A DNA stretch of 29,459 bases, taken from assembly GCA_034698045.1 (NCBI GenBank), contig JAQGAU010000383.1, forward strand, positions 1-29,459. Reading direction: 5' to 3'. This DNA comes from Paramacrobiotus richtersi. Taxonomy: Eukaryota > Tardigrada > Eutardigrada > Parachela > Macrobiotidae. Within the stretch, counting starts at the first letter, position 1, and each line of letters starts with the position of its first letter. Below the pieces are notes generated by a model. The model had not been told where the DNA came from. It did not search any database and saw only the letters and a list, made by a program, of their open reading frames with translations. A program made the position numbers and the translations under genes. Of the stretch, positions 17,579 to 28,274 are shown in pieces.

Positions 17579-19059
17579 CTATTGAACAAGACTCGGAGAC
17601 AGAAAGAACCAAAAAACCAGCGAAAACCCAGCAAATGCACTGCCGTAAGCAGCAGCAGAACCGGTCGGCTCGGTGGTAGCCACCAAACCACCTGTTGCTT
17701 TGCTGGCAGTACAGCGCTCATACTGCTCTAGCGATGGAAGCGTTGCATTTGTCGGAAAGACCGTCCAGGGCTGGAAGATGGATAGACCAAATCCACACGT
17801 AAACGAGAGTTTAAACGGCCTGTGCGGGGTCGATTTGTTGGCCACTTCGTACGTCCATCTCACGAATTCTTCGGCCTCGCAACACGCACACGGACATTCC
17901 TGGTAGATGCATGTTGCGGTGCAGAAAGCGTTGTCTTCCAGATCGATAAAGGATCCTTCTTTAATATTCAAGGTGTCAAGAATGCCGCGCAACGGAAACT
18001 CCAGTGTGTTATGTCGCATTGACAGCGTCGTCAGATTGGCAAACTTGAACGGTGTGCTGAGGGTCAGATTTGTCAAACGGCTGTCTTGACCGGGCCATTG
18101 TTGTTGTAAATGCAGATACAGTTCCTGTCAACATTTAAAACTGTCACTAACGGCGGCATAGACACGATTTCGCATGTCACCGTTCTGTCAATGTTATCAT
18201 GTTCTAGATGATAATTATCATAGCGTGCAAAGTAATTAATACGCGTACCATCAACGAGCTCGCAACCGGAGCAAACACCGTCCAGTCTAACACGGAAATG
18301 TAGTTCCCATTCAGAGAAATCGACCGTAAGACCGATGGATTGCTATCTGATTTGCCCCGGGCGTCAAAAGCAGCAAGAGCAATCTCCCTAATGTCGTTAA
18401 ACCCCAAGTCCAGAATCTGCAGATTGTGAAACCCTCGGAGAAAATCCGATCCCAACCCCCCAATTCGACAATCAAACAAGCGGAAACGGACGAGTTGTTC
18501 CCTGACGTTGACCAGAAAGGCTTCCACCGGTACTCTTGTCCCGTTAGTTCCCGTAAAACCGCTTAAACTCAAGGAAGTAACGTGGCTCGCAGTTTTCGGG
18601 AACGGCTCGGCATTATCGTGGATAATGCTGCTGCCAGCGGAAGCTCCCTTACCTAGCCGGAAATCACTGATATTCTTGGGTATTAAGCTGAGGTCAACGT
18701 TGCCAGGGATGCTGTAGTTGCCAGTGCTGCAGATTAACGTATCATTTCCAAGTATTCGGCAGGAAGGATGAGGTAGCGTACTCGTATCATCTGTTAAAAG
18801 AGTAGCTTGCTATAAAGCAGGTATTCGCTGTCTATCTGTACATTGAATACAACGAAACATTCGTTGATGATTCAGCCGATTAGATCGCAATTAATTAAAC
18901 GATCTGCCGAGGTTTTTAAAGTACGGCTTGTCATGCCGGTTTGACTGTTTGCGATTAAAGTCGGTATATAAGCTGTCCAGCCATACCTGCTAAAGTTCCA
19001 CCACTTAAAATTGCAATAATACCGCCTGCGAGATAAGGAAAACTGGAAAATAACAGCAT
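17579..19059 (-). CDS. Leucine-rich-repeat surface protein with GPI-type tail (three exons)
   Basis: Minus-strand exons 19059-18987, 18790-18249 and 18124-17579, with phases 1 and 0 and GT-AG introns of 196 and 124 bp, give about 386 residues. Exon 1 is a hydrophobic leader (MLLFSSFPYLAGGIIAIL). Exon 2 starts with an LRRNT-like Cys pair (PSCRILGNDTLICS) and continues with repeats such as HNLQILDLGFNDI and LRSISLNGNYISVLD. Exon 3 begins ELYLHLQQQW, has LTTLSMRHNTLEF and an LRRCT-like Cys cluster (CTATCIYQECPCACC, then CGFG). The C-terminus is Ser/Thr/Ala-rich followed by a hydrophobic end (FSLVFWFFLSPSLV) with almost no tail, as in GPI-anchored proteins. No frame break is seen. Probably an extracellular recognition or adhesion protein; ligand unknown. 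Confidence 0.78.
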
Positions 19060-19717
19060 GTTTAGCTGTAATATATCAAGTTGAATGTGTTTTCTTCGGC
19101 GACAGGATCCAAATAAATTAGCTAGGGTTCTAGGCCTTTGGGTTTGCCCGCAGGTTTTCCATTGTACAAGTTTTGTGATAGCTTATCAAGCCATTTGCCT
19201 GCGAATCTACCGTATGACAACAGTTGCTGTCTTATCCTGTTCATTTGGATTGAATGTGTGCTATAATGCGATAATGCCAAAGTATTCACCGTAAACTTTA
19301 CGCTCAACTTCTTTGTATAAACCTGATTGTTTGTTTGCTAACAATAATTGTAAGATTCACGATAGCAATATACAGCTGATAGTCGCTACTCATACTTTGC
19401 TGAATCGCCTACTTCCACCGCATATCCGAAACTCTGTACGACTAAGCAATTTGATTATAATGACGGCTGGTCGATTTTTGAAAGTTTAGTTAGTTTAGTT
19501 TACTATACCATGGTACAGCAATGAACCTCATAATAAATGAATTTTTTGAAATATGCTTAAAAGAATCAAAGTCGGTGAGCGTCTGTTTTTAGACAAGCGC
19601 CGCCGTGATAACGTTAACCAATAAGCTCTAAATGGGATGCAGATTCCATCGTTGAATGTCTTAACGTATCTGTGTGACGCCCTTGTCAGTGCACACAATC
19701 AGTTATATCAGCCAGTC
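19060..19717. other. Intergenic, no supported gene
   Basis: Contains the presumed upstream region of the minus-strand LRR gene. Short frames at 19085-19294 (plus) and 19122-19307 (minus) lack support. Confidence 0.45.
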
Positions 19718-20790
19718 ATGAGTTTATCTGAAGAAGGGGTTTATGAGTACTGCGCAAACTGCGGGTGGCCTCTGACATGAAACGGTGCTCATTTTTTCGG
19801 CGCACTTCTCCGTTATAACCCTTATATAATATGCTATGAACAGAAATCGATGTTGCTTTTTGAATTTCCATTTAGTGCGATAACAGGAATACGAACATCT
19901 TGTGAAATATGAGCTCCTTCTATTTTGAGTCGCTTATCACATATTATTATTGCTGCCAGCTTGTTAACAAGGTGACTTCTGTAGTGAAGAGTCTGAAGAT
20001 TGTCCAGTTATCAACAAACTTTAGAGTTTTGCATTCGCATTGTTGTTTGGATTACGATACTCGCGAAATTTCTCTCTTGTTGCAGACTGCTTGGATTGCT
20101 TGAGAAGTCAACCCATCAGTTAACACTTGAACGATGCCGGACTTAGTTGCATTACGTAGCGCATTTGGATAACCGAAACCATTTTATTTTATTTATACAT
20201 TTACTTTGCCGAAACCAAAGCAATAAACTGGCCGCTTCTGTTACAGTTTGATAAGTGAAATACTGGTGCGGCGAGCCTTCCCACCTACAGGCAACCCTCG
20301 TGATCTTTATCGCTGCAAATACTGGACAGAGTTAGTAATTACAGTGTAATTGCTAACAACAGTAACAGTACAGGTGACAGTTACTGTTACTGTCACCTCC
20401 AATGGGGATGATCAATGGGAAAAATTTCTGAGAGAATTATCTTTAAGAAAAAGACAAGTACATCGACTTACTCCGGACTAACTTGCCCGCCAACATTCTC
20501 TGCTGTACTTACATAAAAACATGCACCCCGGTACGTTCTGGTGTCGTTGGATAATCAATAACTAGTTAGCAAATGACTAATAAACTGTTCGAACTTTTCA
20601 ACCGAAAGTAACCTCTGTTAAGAATGACCTTTTCGAACGGAAACTGCTGGATTTCTGACCTTTCAGTCTTTTACCACTGACACTTTCTTCTTGCTGCTGA
20701 TTGTGCCCCAGATTCTGCTCCGCTGGAATGCGGATTTCTTCTTCGCATGCATGGTAACTGATGAATTTTTCCCCGCCAGTGAATTAATTC
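19718..20790 (+). repeat. Second copy of the 1.06-3.36 kb flank, lacking both insertions
   Basis: Same-strand alignment to 1062-1700 and then to 3020-3375, with 2.1 kb shrunk to under 100 bp in between. The TIR element site is intact here (20421-20436). The small TM gene itself is not present upstream of 19718, so only its 3' flank was copied or retained. The NDLFERK frame near 20615-20650 ends in a stop. Confidence 0.75.
20340..20400. repeat. Hairpin-forming CAGTAA/TTACTG tract
   Basis: AGGTGACAGT and ACTGTCACCT are perfect inverted copies around TACTGTT, next to a second small palindrome (GTTAGTAATTAC...GTAATTGCTAAC). It is absent from the homologous place in the 1.7 kb copy, where only the flanks align. 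Likely a local expansion. Confidence 0.6.
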
Positions 20791-21340
20791 CTGTTGATAC
20801 AGAGATTCCTCCATCTTCTCTCTTTTGAACCATGGTGTCGAAATCTGCTGTCCTTGCTCTCTTTCTCTGGATGCTGCTGATGGCCATTGGCGATGTTCTT
20901 TCCCGAAGTTTCCCGCAAAGTAGCTTGTGGATGCCTACTCGGCACTTACAACGATCTTGTGAAAGGTGACCCGAAGGTCGATCGCTCGATGCACAATTGA
21001 AGGTTACGATCGATTAAGAACGGTAAATCGAATTAGAAAAGAAGGTCGATCGAAAGCCTTTTCATTCGCATGCCGGTCAACTTCTTTTGATTTCGGGAAC
21101 ACTTAGACTTCGCACTTTTCAACCGGCAGTGCCATCGTACTAGCTAATACATGGAAGATAATCATCCATCTGAATGATTTCTAAAACTGAACGTTCCGGA
21201 TGTTCAGTTCCCATGCTTCGCTGATGACACAATTCGACACGAACAGTCCCCGACTGGCTCATTTCGAACCGCCTGGTCATTTACGAAATCGGATATCATG
21301 TTTTTTGAGGTTATGCCGTAGTTGAGTCCAACGGTCATTA
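20791..21340. other. Intergenic, no supported gene
   Basis: Holds a short imperfect direct repeat GAAGGTCGATCG (near 20973 and 21040) and otherwise no frame with support. Confidence 0.45.
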
Positions 21341-21349
21341 AATGAAGCC

Positions 21350-21960
21350 GGTAAAAAACACAAAGTATCTTACGGTGATGCTGAACATGGACCGATTATA
21401 TGAATGAATAAGGTCCGAAAAAGTGCGAGTCACGTAATCGCTCTTATCAGCCGTGTAGAAGATAGACTGCCGGCAGTCCAACGTATTGGACTTTATCACG
21501 CGTTTTTCCCGTCTCACCTCGTCGAATTGTGCTCCTGCTTGAAGCACCGCGACTGCGACCTTACAGGGTAACGTGGAGGTCACACAGTGGAATACCTCTT
21601 CGTCCAGTATACGACTACGCAGTACATACCCGAGCCCGTACGTCTTTCAAGTGACGAAAAGGCAACCAGATTCTGCTGGGGCGGTGGAAACATCTCGATG
21701 CTCTCAGGGCATAAAAAGTAAAGCATCCGCACCTGCACACGTCTTTGAAATTGCCGTTTCAGAGAAAGTCACCCAAGCCGTAGTCCGTGCGATACAGCGA
21801 ACGCACCGTGGTCAAAGCAACTGCTGCAATAAAAGTGGTAGAATTCGAAGGATCATTGGCGATGGGGTTTAACACTGGGAGAACTTTAGTGGTTACTCTC
21901 ACCACCACCAACACAATTAATTCTACAAAAAATACAGAAAAAATTTCAGATATAAATCTT
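21350..21960 (-). CDS. Possible two-exon fragment of an unknown extracellular protein
   Basis: Minus strand. One frame from about 21960 has a strongly hydrophobic stretch (VELIVLVVVRV) followed by VLPVLNPIANDPSNSTTFIA and ALTTVRSLYRTDYGLGDF, then a stop. A second open frame starts at an acceptor-like CTTGAAAG near 21645 and reads TYGLGYVLRSRI, VTSTLPCKVAVAVLQAG, SNTLDCRQSIFYTADKS and NRSMFSIT, ending at donor ACC|GTAAGA near 21370. It has a few Cys and N-glycosylation sites, so an ectodomain is plausible. No ATG was found for the first part and the join is uncertain. I do not recognise the family; the plus-strand frames over it may equally be chance. Confidence 0.28.
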
Positions 21961-22014
21961 TGCGGCTATGTGACTAAAATATCGTCTAGTTTGCAACAAC
22001 ATTGCTTTTGAACA

Positions 22015-23146
22015 CATTGGCCCAACCGGAAGTCCAGAACTGCGTTGGTTACTGTGACCATCCCTCATCCCTGCTCAGACTTACAGCTTCAATACAGTAG
22101 ACACAGAGAGTCCCCATTTTTACTGCTAAAGAAAAAATTCTGCGACTGTAGGAAAGTATCACCATTGTGTTGACGTCTCAAAACGTATTGTACGGTGTCT
22201 GTTGTCTTGCAAAAAAATTCGGATGCATTCGGCATACTTGTTTTGTGTGCTGAATGAGCCGTGAGTACAACTATAGTCACTGACTGGACAGAAGCGTGGT
22301 CAATTCTGCGCAACTGACCGGCGCCTGATTAAACGACTCTCTCTATTTCCTTCAAATTGGTGACTCTCACCACAAAAATCTTCCGTGTAGGTGAAAAGTG
22401 AAAGTTCTCGAACTGTTAACTAGCTAGGCTCTAATCGCGGAATGTACTGGTAATGCGAGGAGCTGATTCCAGATAAATAATCGCATAATTGTCGTCAAGT
22501 TTATGTGCATTTATTTGGCATACAGTTCATTCTATGTAAAAACATTGAATAGAAGTGCGAATCTGGAGGGCGGCAAATTCATTTTGTACCACATTACGCA
22601 ACAACAGGTCACATCGTACACAAACTGGTAAAAGGGCAATGTATCGATAGGTTCATCTTTTTTTTGGCTATACCTCATCAGTCATGTAACTGCTGGTCAG
22701 CACTCATAAATCATCGATTTTAGTCATAAGTCTCATAACTCACAGGTGTTCAGTAGCGGTAACTGCTCAACGGTTTCAATGACACATTAATTCTCTGCCA
22801 GTCACCACAGGCCAGAATTATCGACCAATATAGCGGTGGTTTTTGGTATTTACTCGTCGCATCCGGTTATTCGGCATATAATTTAAGTTACTGACAAAAG
22901 TTACTGTTAAAGGTCAACTCGTACGTAGTGCTTGTTATTTCTGCCATGTTTACTTTGAAGACGGCTCGCACCATCGTGGGAATCGTGCCATTTTTAATAA
23001 TCAAACCGTGCATAAGAGCAACAGTGTGGCATCGAAGAACAGTTTATTATATGGAATAACATAGCCCAGCTGGAATCATTTTAGACCGTAACCGTTTAAC
23101 GTGGGACATGAAACAGTCGTTTCCCCGGTGCTTTCTTTAGCTACTC
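22015..23146. other. Mostly non-coding; contains one arm of a duplicated segment
   Basis: About 22430-22680 aligns with 23870-24120 (GCGGAATGTA, AATCGCATAATTGTCG, TTATGTGCATT, TTGGCATACAG, ATAGAAGTGCGAA, GCGCAACA-type landmarks). On the minus strand the frame that is open in the other copy is broken here. A 37-codon plus frame at 22947 is unsupported. Confidence 0.45.
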
Positions 23147-23513
23147 CTAATGCCACTGTTTTATTCTACACTTTCCTGCCGTACACTTCGGTTTAGTTAG
23201 GTCGTCTCGGCAACATTCCGCGCTTTTCTTACAGCTGTCGTTCAACTTGGTGCAATTCCAGACCTGTAGAAAACAGAATATAACAAAATTGCATTTCTGA
23301 ACTGAAAGGCAGTCTTAACCCATTGTGACACGAAATGAAAAGAAAATGTGTAAGTATGGATCTATGATTCAAATATGCTTGAAGCACCGCATATTTCTTC
23401 TCATTACAGTTGCCCAAACATTTAGTACTTATACATCCTTCGAATTGGCTTACCGGCTGAATGGCTGCCATGAAGAGTACGAAAATCACAACGAAAAATC
23501 GGAGGTAGTTCAT
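23147..23513 (-). CDS. Secreted cystine-knot (knottin-like) peptide, two exons
   Basis: Minus-strand exon 1 (23513-23454) encodes a 20-residue signal peptide rich in F, V and I, ending at donor CAGCCG|GTAAGC. The 190-bp intron ends TTTTCTACAG, and exon 2 (23263-23147) encodes 38 residues to a stop, joined in phase 0. The mature part has exactly six cysteines spaced C-x6-C-x5-C-C-x8-C-x4-C, the inhibitor-cystine-knot framework (1-4, 2-5, 3-6 pairing expected), with several Lys/Arg and an aromatic C-terminus. Such peptides include antimicrobial, protease-inhibitor, signalling and ion-channel-acting members; which applies cannot be told from sequence. The intron falls exactly between leader and knot. 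No propeptide is visible. The long single frame that reads through the intron is not the product. Confidence 0.8.
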
Positions 23514-23830
23514 TTTCAGAATTCTGCAATGCGCTGACACATACAAACTCCACGAAGAACTTGGCAGAAACTAAGAATAAGTAAGGAATATATAGTCCAA
23601 TTTGACAAGGGTTTAAACACAATAAATACCCTGAAGGCTAGCTTACGTAAAGCGGCATAATGCTTTGTTTGTGCCATAAACTAGTCTGCTGATCCTTCAG
23701 ATAAATAAATATGTTGACAACTGCGCGGATAGCTGCTCAAAAGTACGGACTGGGGAAAACTGGGGAAAACAACAGTTTTGTTTTTTCGGAAAAGCCCCGT
23801 ATAGCATCAACGAAACTCGGCAGGGTCTAG

Positions 23831-24103
23831 TCAACAAAAAATCTTATAACAAACTGATCCGTAATTAGCTGGGTTGTTGTCGCGGAATGTATTGATAATG
23901 CGAGTGAGTCGACAATTTTCCAGACAAACAATCGCATAATCGTCAACACAGTTATGTGCATTGATTGGCATACAGCATGTACATTCTAAACACATTAGAC
24001 AGAATGATAGAAGTGCGAAGTGTAAATGCTGCTCCTCTGTTGAAACTTTTGACCATATTGCGCAACAGCTGGTCACAGCGCCCACTGCACTGCAAAATGA
24101 CAA
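23831..24103 (-). CDS. Cys-containing ORF in the duplicated segment, uncertain
   Basis: A 90-codon minus-strand frame with eleven cysteines, including CCMPINAHNCVDDYAIVCLE and NPANYGSVCYKIFC. The region has a partial duplicate at 22430-22680 in which this frame is interrupted by stops. It may be a terminal exon of a small secreted Cys-rich protein; no signal-peptide exon could be attached upstream. Not recognised. Confidence 0.3.
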   Translation of the reverse strand: MSFCSAVGAVTSCCAIWSKVSTEEQHLHFALLSFCLMCLECTCCMPINAHNCVDDYAIVCLENCRLTRIINTFRDNNPANYGSVCYKIFC

Positions 24104-24995
24104 TGTAGGTCCATCTTTTCTGTTTTCATTTTCCTTTCCTTTTGTAGGTCCACCTCAACGTATTACGGTCTACGGCAAAGTCACAAGCATTCAACACATA
24201 CAGAATCGGTTTTGTAAAAAGAAGCTGCTCTGTATGCAACGGCAAATTTTGACTCACTGCTCTTTGATTAACGTTTGATCGAATCCGCTCGCTAGTAAAG
24301 CAGAGAACAACTGCATTGTTTACTTTATATACGTTGCACATTGTATAAAAGTAGTTTTTTCTGAACCTTTTTTGGCAAAAGAATATCTTCGGAATGTTTT
24401 CTTGTTCAGTTTTCCATATTGTAAGTCGTAAGATAATTTGCCTGTACCCGTGTGAGGCTGACTGTTATTCGATCGCGCCCTTGTATCAGGAAGAGTGCTG
24501 CTAATTGTTACTGGCAAGGCGAGACGCACGAACGAAAAATCTGTTTTCACTTTCTTACATGTCGTCAGAAAAACGCGCCGAATGCATTAAAAACACAAAG
24601 CGAACCCATCATGTGCGCCGCTTTTATCATTCTGATATTTTCGTCTTCCATTTCCTGATCCTCTAATGGCACTTGGCTTTTTCCCAAGACTATCAGCTCG
24701 ACATACCCCTATCAGCAATGGTAACGAGTGCACTTTCGTCATAATTAAGTCACACGAGAAAGCTGCTTCGGATGATTGGGCACACTCTTTAAGCCATTTT
24801 TAGCGCGCAAGCGGCCTTCCAAAGATCTTCTTTGAGGAAGCTCCTGTACATATTTGTGTATGTGTAAGAAGCGTCTGTATGAAGAATCAACCGAATCAAA
24901 AGTCACGATCAATTTTTTGGGTGTTCTATGTTTATTAAGTATCTTAAACCAACGGCAATCCTTGTAGATCTGTTTTATGGTTTGAACTTTCAACG
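24104..24995. other. Intergenic, no supported gene
   Basis: Upstream region of the GPCR gene. Short frames on both strands (minus 24126-24341, 24320-24550 and 24745-25020; plus 24452-24658) have no domain or splice support. Confidence 0.45.
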
Positions 24996-26127
24996 ATGGC
25001 TGCGATCGCGAACACGACAATCCCCAGTGGTAATATTACGCACACGACCTCGACACTACCGATTTGGATGGTATACTCCACTTGGCTAGAAGCTTCCTTT
25101 GCAATCTGCTTCATCCTCTGTATCTTTGGAAGCATTTTAAATATTTTATTACTTATCACGCTGGTATCGACCAAAAGGTTTCTCACCGGTTCGGGCGTCT
25201 TAATCGCCAACTCAATCTTCATCGAATCATTCCACTGCCTCTTCAGTATACCGTTGCTTGCAATATCTCTATACATCCCGCAGTTTGGATACGATCTAGC
25301 CACATTCTGTCGGTGTATCTTGATGATTGCCTACACTAGCTTCCACGCAGGGAACTGGTTATCCATGCTGCTAGCCATCAACCGCTTTGTGGCGGTGGTC
25401 TTCCCACACGTATATCCACAATGGATAACCAAACGCGCTTTACTGAGCATGGTTCTGTTGTCCTGGATCTCGGCTATGATCTGCAATGTACCGTTTTCAT
25501 TTGGTGTGGGTGGACAGTTTGATATTGCGCCTCCGTGGAATTCCTGCTGGGTTCTATCAAAACCTGGAAGCGTCTACCCGGTTCTTATTGGTCTGAGTAC
25601 GGTTTTCCCCTTTTCCGTGCTGGGCGTAGTATATACGTCACTGTTCATCATAGTCGGGGTACGGGCGGTCAGGCCCGACGGGCAGGTTAGCGACACTCTT
25701 GATAAAGGTCATCGAAAGCAGCGGGCTTTGTATCGTCGAAGAGTTAGTAAAGCCAAAATGTTATTCGCCGTCCTCTTGTGGTATGCGGCATGTTACTTAT
25801 CTGCCAGCTCCAGTTGCGGGCAGTGTGTTTCGGGCATGGTTTGCCAGCAATCCACCTGTACAGCTGGTGTTTCGGCAGTTTTTGGTGGTTGGTTATGCAA
25901 GTAGTCCAGTAAGTGCAATAGACTTTATGTAGATCAATAAAGAAACTGGTTCAGTTTTGTCCTTTTTTTAGTTGATATATTTGGCCATGAATACAGAATA
26001 CCGCCAAAGGATGACTGATATACTGAATCGATGGAGGAGCAGACAATGCAAGAGTGCATACAATTCCGGTGTGGTGTTGAGCCTGCAACCAACTAGCGCT
26101 GCAGCCTTTCGCAATGAACACAGCTAG
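24996..26127 (+). pseudogene. Rhodopsin-class GPCR, two exons, single frameshift in TM6
   Basis: The N-terminus has two N-glycosylation sites (NTT, NIT). Seven helices can be placed: TM1 SFAICFILCIFGSILNILLL, TM3 after FCRCILMIAY with the DRY position read as INRFVAVVFP, EL2 Cys in PPWNSCWVL, TM5 PVLIGLSTVFPFSVLGVVYT, TM6 AKMLFAVLLWYAACYL. At about 25800 the frame shifts by one base: LPAPVAGSVFRAW and TM7 QLVFRQFLVVGYASSP continue in the next frame to donor CCA|GTAAGT (25908/25909). Exon 2 from 25972 (after CTTTTTTTAG) reads LIYLAMNTEYRQRM, completing the NPxxY-like SSPLIYL, and stops at 26127. Everything except the one base is coherent, so this is a young pseudogene, a null allele or a sequencing error. 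Ligand unknown; amine- or peptide-type orphan receptors are alternatives. Confidence 0.88.
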
Positions 26128-26728
26128 CGATAAAACCACCTGATGGTGTTGTCTGCTTAGTAATCGCACATGTCTTTCGTGACCTTGTCACGGTCAGGTG
26201 CAGCACTGATTCATGTAGCATCGGGAGCTATCGACACGATACTGACATGAACCATTAACTTTCTTGGAAGTTCGTGTCTGTGTCCTTTTTTATTCGCTAA
26301 CATTGTTCGGCTTGTTGCTCATCTGCACTGCGGGATCTGATTCGACCATGGGGTCTGACATTCAAATGCTCATTGAGTCCTGAGATTGTATCAGTGTGCT
26401 GCTTCAGTTTTTGCGAATTCCTTCGATTTTTGGTCAAGGAGCTTCGGTAACATGTTGTGGGTTTATCGTATTCTAGACTAAATCAACTTAAAAATTCCGG
26501 TAGACAGCGGATCGATAACTTCGGTAGACACCAACTAAGCTCAGATACGCGCACGATCACCATTAGTAGTTTACTGCCTATGAATCGACGACCGTCTAGT
26601 ATTAATCTGAGCATTTCATGATCAAGTTCCTTACAAAATTAGTTACATGTATTTGTCAGATAAGTTCTGTAAAAAGAAATGCGCTACGTTTGATTACAGA
26701 ACAAACTGGATCTGATACAAAAGTCATA
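26128..26728. other. Intergenic, no supported gene
   Basis: 3' flank of the GPCR. No conserved frame or repeat was recognised. Confidence 0.45.
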
Positions 26729-26945
26729 TTATGCAGAAATGTTTTTCTTCAGGTCGACTTTAGAGTATATTTTCTCACGTTCTCGAAAACCATACGGCGG
26801 TTTCCGTATAGCTGTTGGGCTGATGCACCTGTCTCCTACTCTAATTGCTTGTTCGAGCTTTTTCCACTTCCTGTCTCCTGTACGTTGTAATGCCTTACGT
26901 TGTGCGGAACGATGCATTTCTGCATCATCACTAAAGACAAACGCG
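26729..26945 (-). CDS. Possible basic terminal exon, unknown
   Basis: A minus-strand acceptor GTTTGTCTTTAG near 26945 opens a frame that reads DAEMHRSAQRKALQRTGDRK, WKKLEQAIRVGDR, PYGFREREKIYSKVDLKK and then stops. It is strongly basic and helix-prone. No family is recognised, and upstream minus-strand sequence in the same frame is low-confidence. The plus-strand frame over it is an equally long alternative. Confidence 0.28.
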
Positions 26946-27049
26946 TTGGCACATGCGTAATACGTACAGTCTGTATACAGAAAAATACAGTATATCGGTA
27001 CGTACAAAGTAGACGAAGACCAAAGTAGGCAATTCAAACAGGACATTTT

Positions 27050-27607
27050 CTCTAAAATCATAAATTGTGTTTTCAGCAGTCCATAATTAATCCAGCTTAT
27101 GCAGATCGAAAGCACTTCAGGTACATTTTGGCCATGATTATGCATGGTGTGAGATGCGGAGCCTGCATCATGACGCTGGGCGACAGTTTTGGGCCAAAAT
27201 CATCTCGACAACGCCCCCGCCGTTACCAAAACAGGACGAAGCATATAGCTGAAAGATCGGGGGAAACGCAATTTCGGTCATAGTTTTCATGGTTGTGATA
27301 GCTGAAATGTACTGTACCTATGACCTTTTACTTTATTAGCTTTTCGCTTATGTGTGACTGGCTGCAAGGATAAACGGCTGACAGTCACGATTGCTTGGCA
27401 GCCAAATAAACCACCAAGTTGATTTTCAATTAGTTTTCAATAAGATGGTTTACCAATGCCATGATTATGACTTCACTTGTATTTTATCTAGTTTTCCTGC
27501 TGTATATTTCATGTACTGATCTGTTAATAACTTGAATCATATGTACATCATTTTACATTAGATACGGCTCACAACTCCTACGCTTACGGCTTACTTCAAA
27601 TATTTCC
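27050..27607 (+). repeat. First copy of a 0.5-kb duplicated block
   Basis: About 27240-27605 aligns with 28275-28640 on the same strand. Landmarks are ATGACCTTTTACTT, AACGGCTGA, CAAATAAACC, AAGATGGTTTA, ACGCTTAYGGCTTAC-like. AATAAA signals occur in the same position in both copies, so it looks like a duplicated 3' UTR and downstream flank. No frame is conserved across it. Confidence 0.6.
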
Positions 27608-27821
27608 AGGGTTAGCGTTATTGCGCGTTGCTGCAGACAACGGCAAAGCTGGAAATTATTGGGCCGACATTAAGCTTTTACGGGACTACGATAACATGCA
27701 CTGTGCACACAGATGTTGTGACAAGAGGCGTACAATCAAATCCATCATTGACATTTTCTCGCTGTACGTGGGATCCCCCAGCACACCGAGACTGGTCCGA
27801 GAGATGTAATGAATCCATTTG
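27608..27821 (+). CDS. Possible Ig-like domain exon
   Basis: After an acceptor ATTTCCAG, one frame reads LEIIGPTLSFYGTTITCTVH and later SNPSLTFSRCTW, ending in a stop at 27822. The GP...G..ITCTV...C spacing resembles the B-strand half of an immunoglobulin-like domain, but the following W and DxGxYxC parts are not clear. An overlapping plus frame of similar length starts at 27621. No leader exon was attached. Confidence 0.25.
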
Positions 27822-28055
27822 ACGTGGAGATTTATTACATTATTATGTTGTGAGCCATGGTTGCCCACGTAAATCTTCATTCTCAGCAGAAAAAAAAAGC
27901 GCGTGTTTGCCGCTTTGAGAGGCTTGGTTTTCTCAGAACATCCTAAGTGGATTGAAATTTTGCATAACCACAATTTTACCACAGGCAGATTAATTTCCTG
28001 CTGCAACAACGCATCTTCAAATAATATGCTTCTGTGTTTCACTGGCTACTGTTGA

Positions 28056-28271
28056 ATGTGTTTGTATGCTTGCTCGGTGAACTTGTTGATGCTGAAAATC
28101 TTAGAATCGGGAAATTCACTGAGCAAGCCCAAAGATCCATATTCAATAATGCATCTTCCAAACGCCATGGTTGTGTCTGTAATTGGTGTTTTCTTCGGCA
28201 GTACGGTTTTCTCAGTCTCGTGCCTGAACGAAACTGGAACGAAGCCGTCACAACAACAGGATAATCCATAG
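28056..28271 (+). CDS. Small ORF with a hydrophobic segment, uncertain
   Basis: ATG-initiated 71-codon frame with a hydrophobic stretch MVVSVIGVFFGSTVFSVSCL and a polar NETGTKPSQQQ tail before the stop. It lies just upstream of the second copy of the duplicated 3' block (from about 28275), the place where a terminal exon would be expected. At the matching position of the first copy (27150-27260) the frame is not kept. No family is recognised. Confidence 0.25.
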   Translation: MCLYACSVNLLMLKILESGNSLSKPKDPYSIMHLPNAMVVSVIGVFFGSTVFSVSCLNETGTKPSQQQDNP

Positions 28272-28274
28272 AGC

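Noticed and set aside
23740-23775. Tandem ACTGGGGAAA repeat as a functional element
   Set aside because: Only two units of about 12 bp; ordinary slippage.
24745-25020. Minus-strand 91-codon ORF overlapping the GPCR start
   Set aside because: No domain or splice support; overlaps the well-supported GPCR N-terminus.
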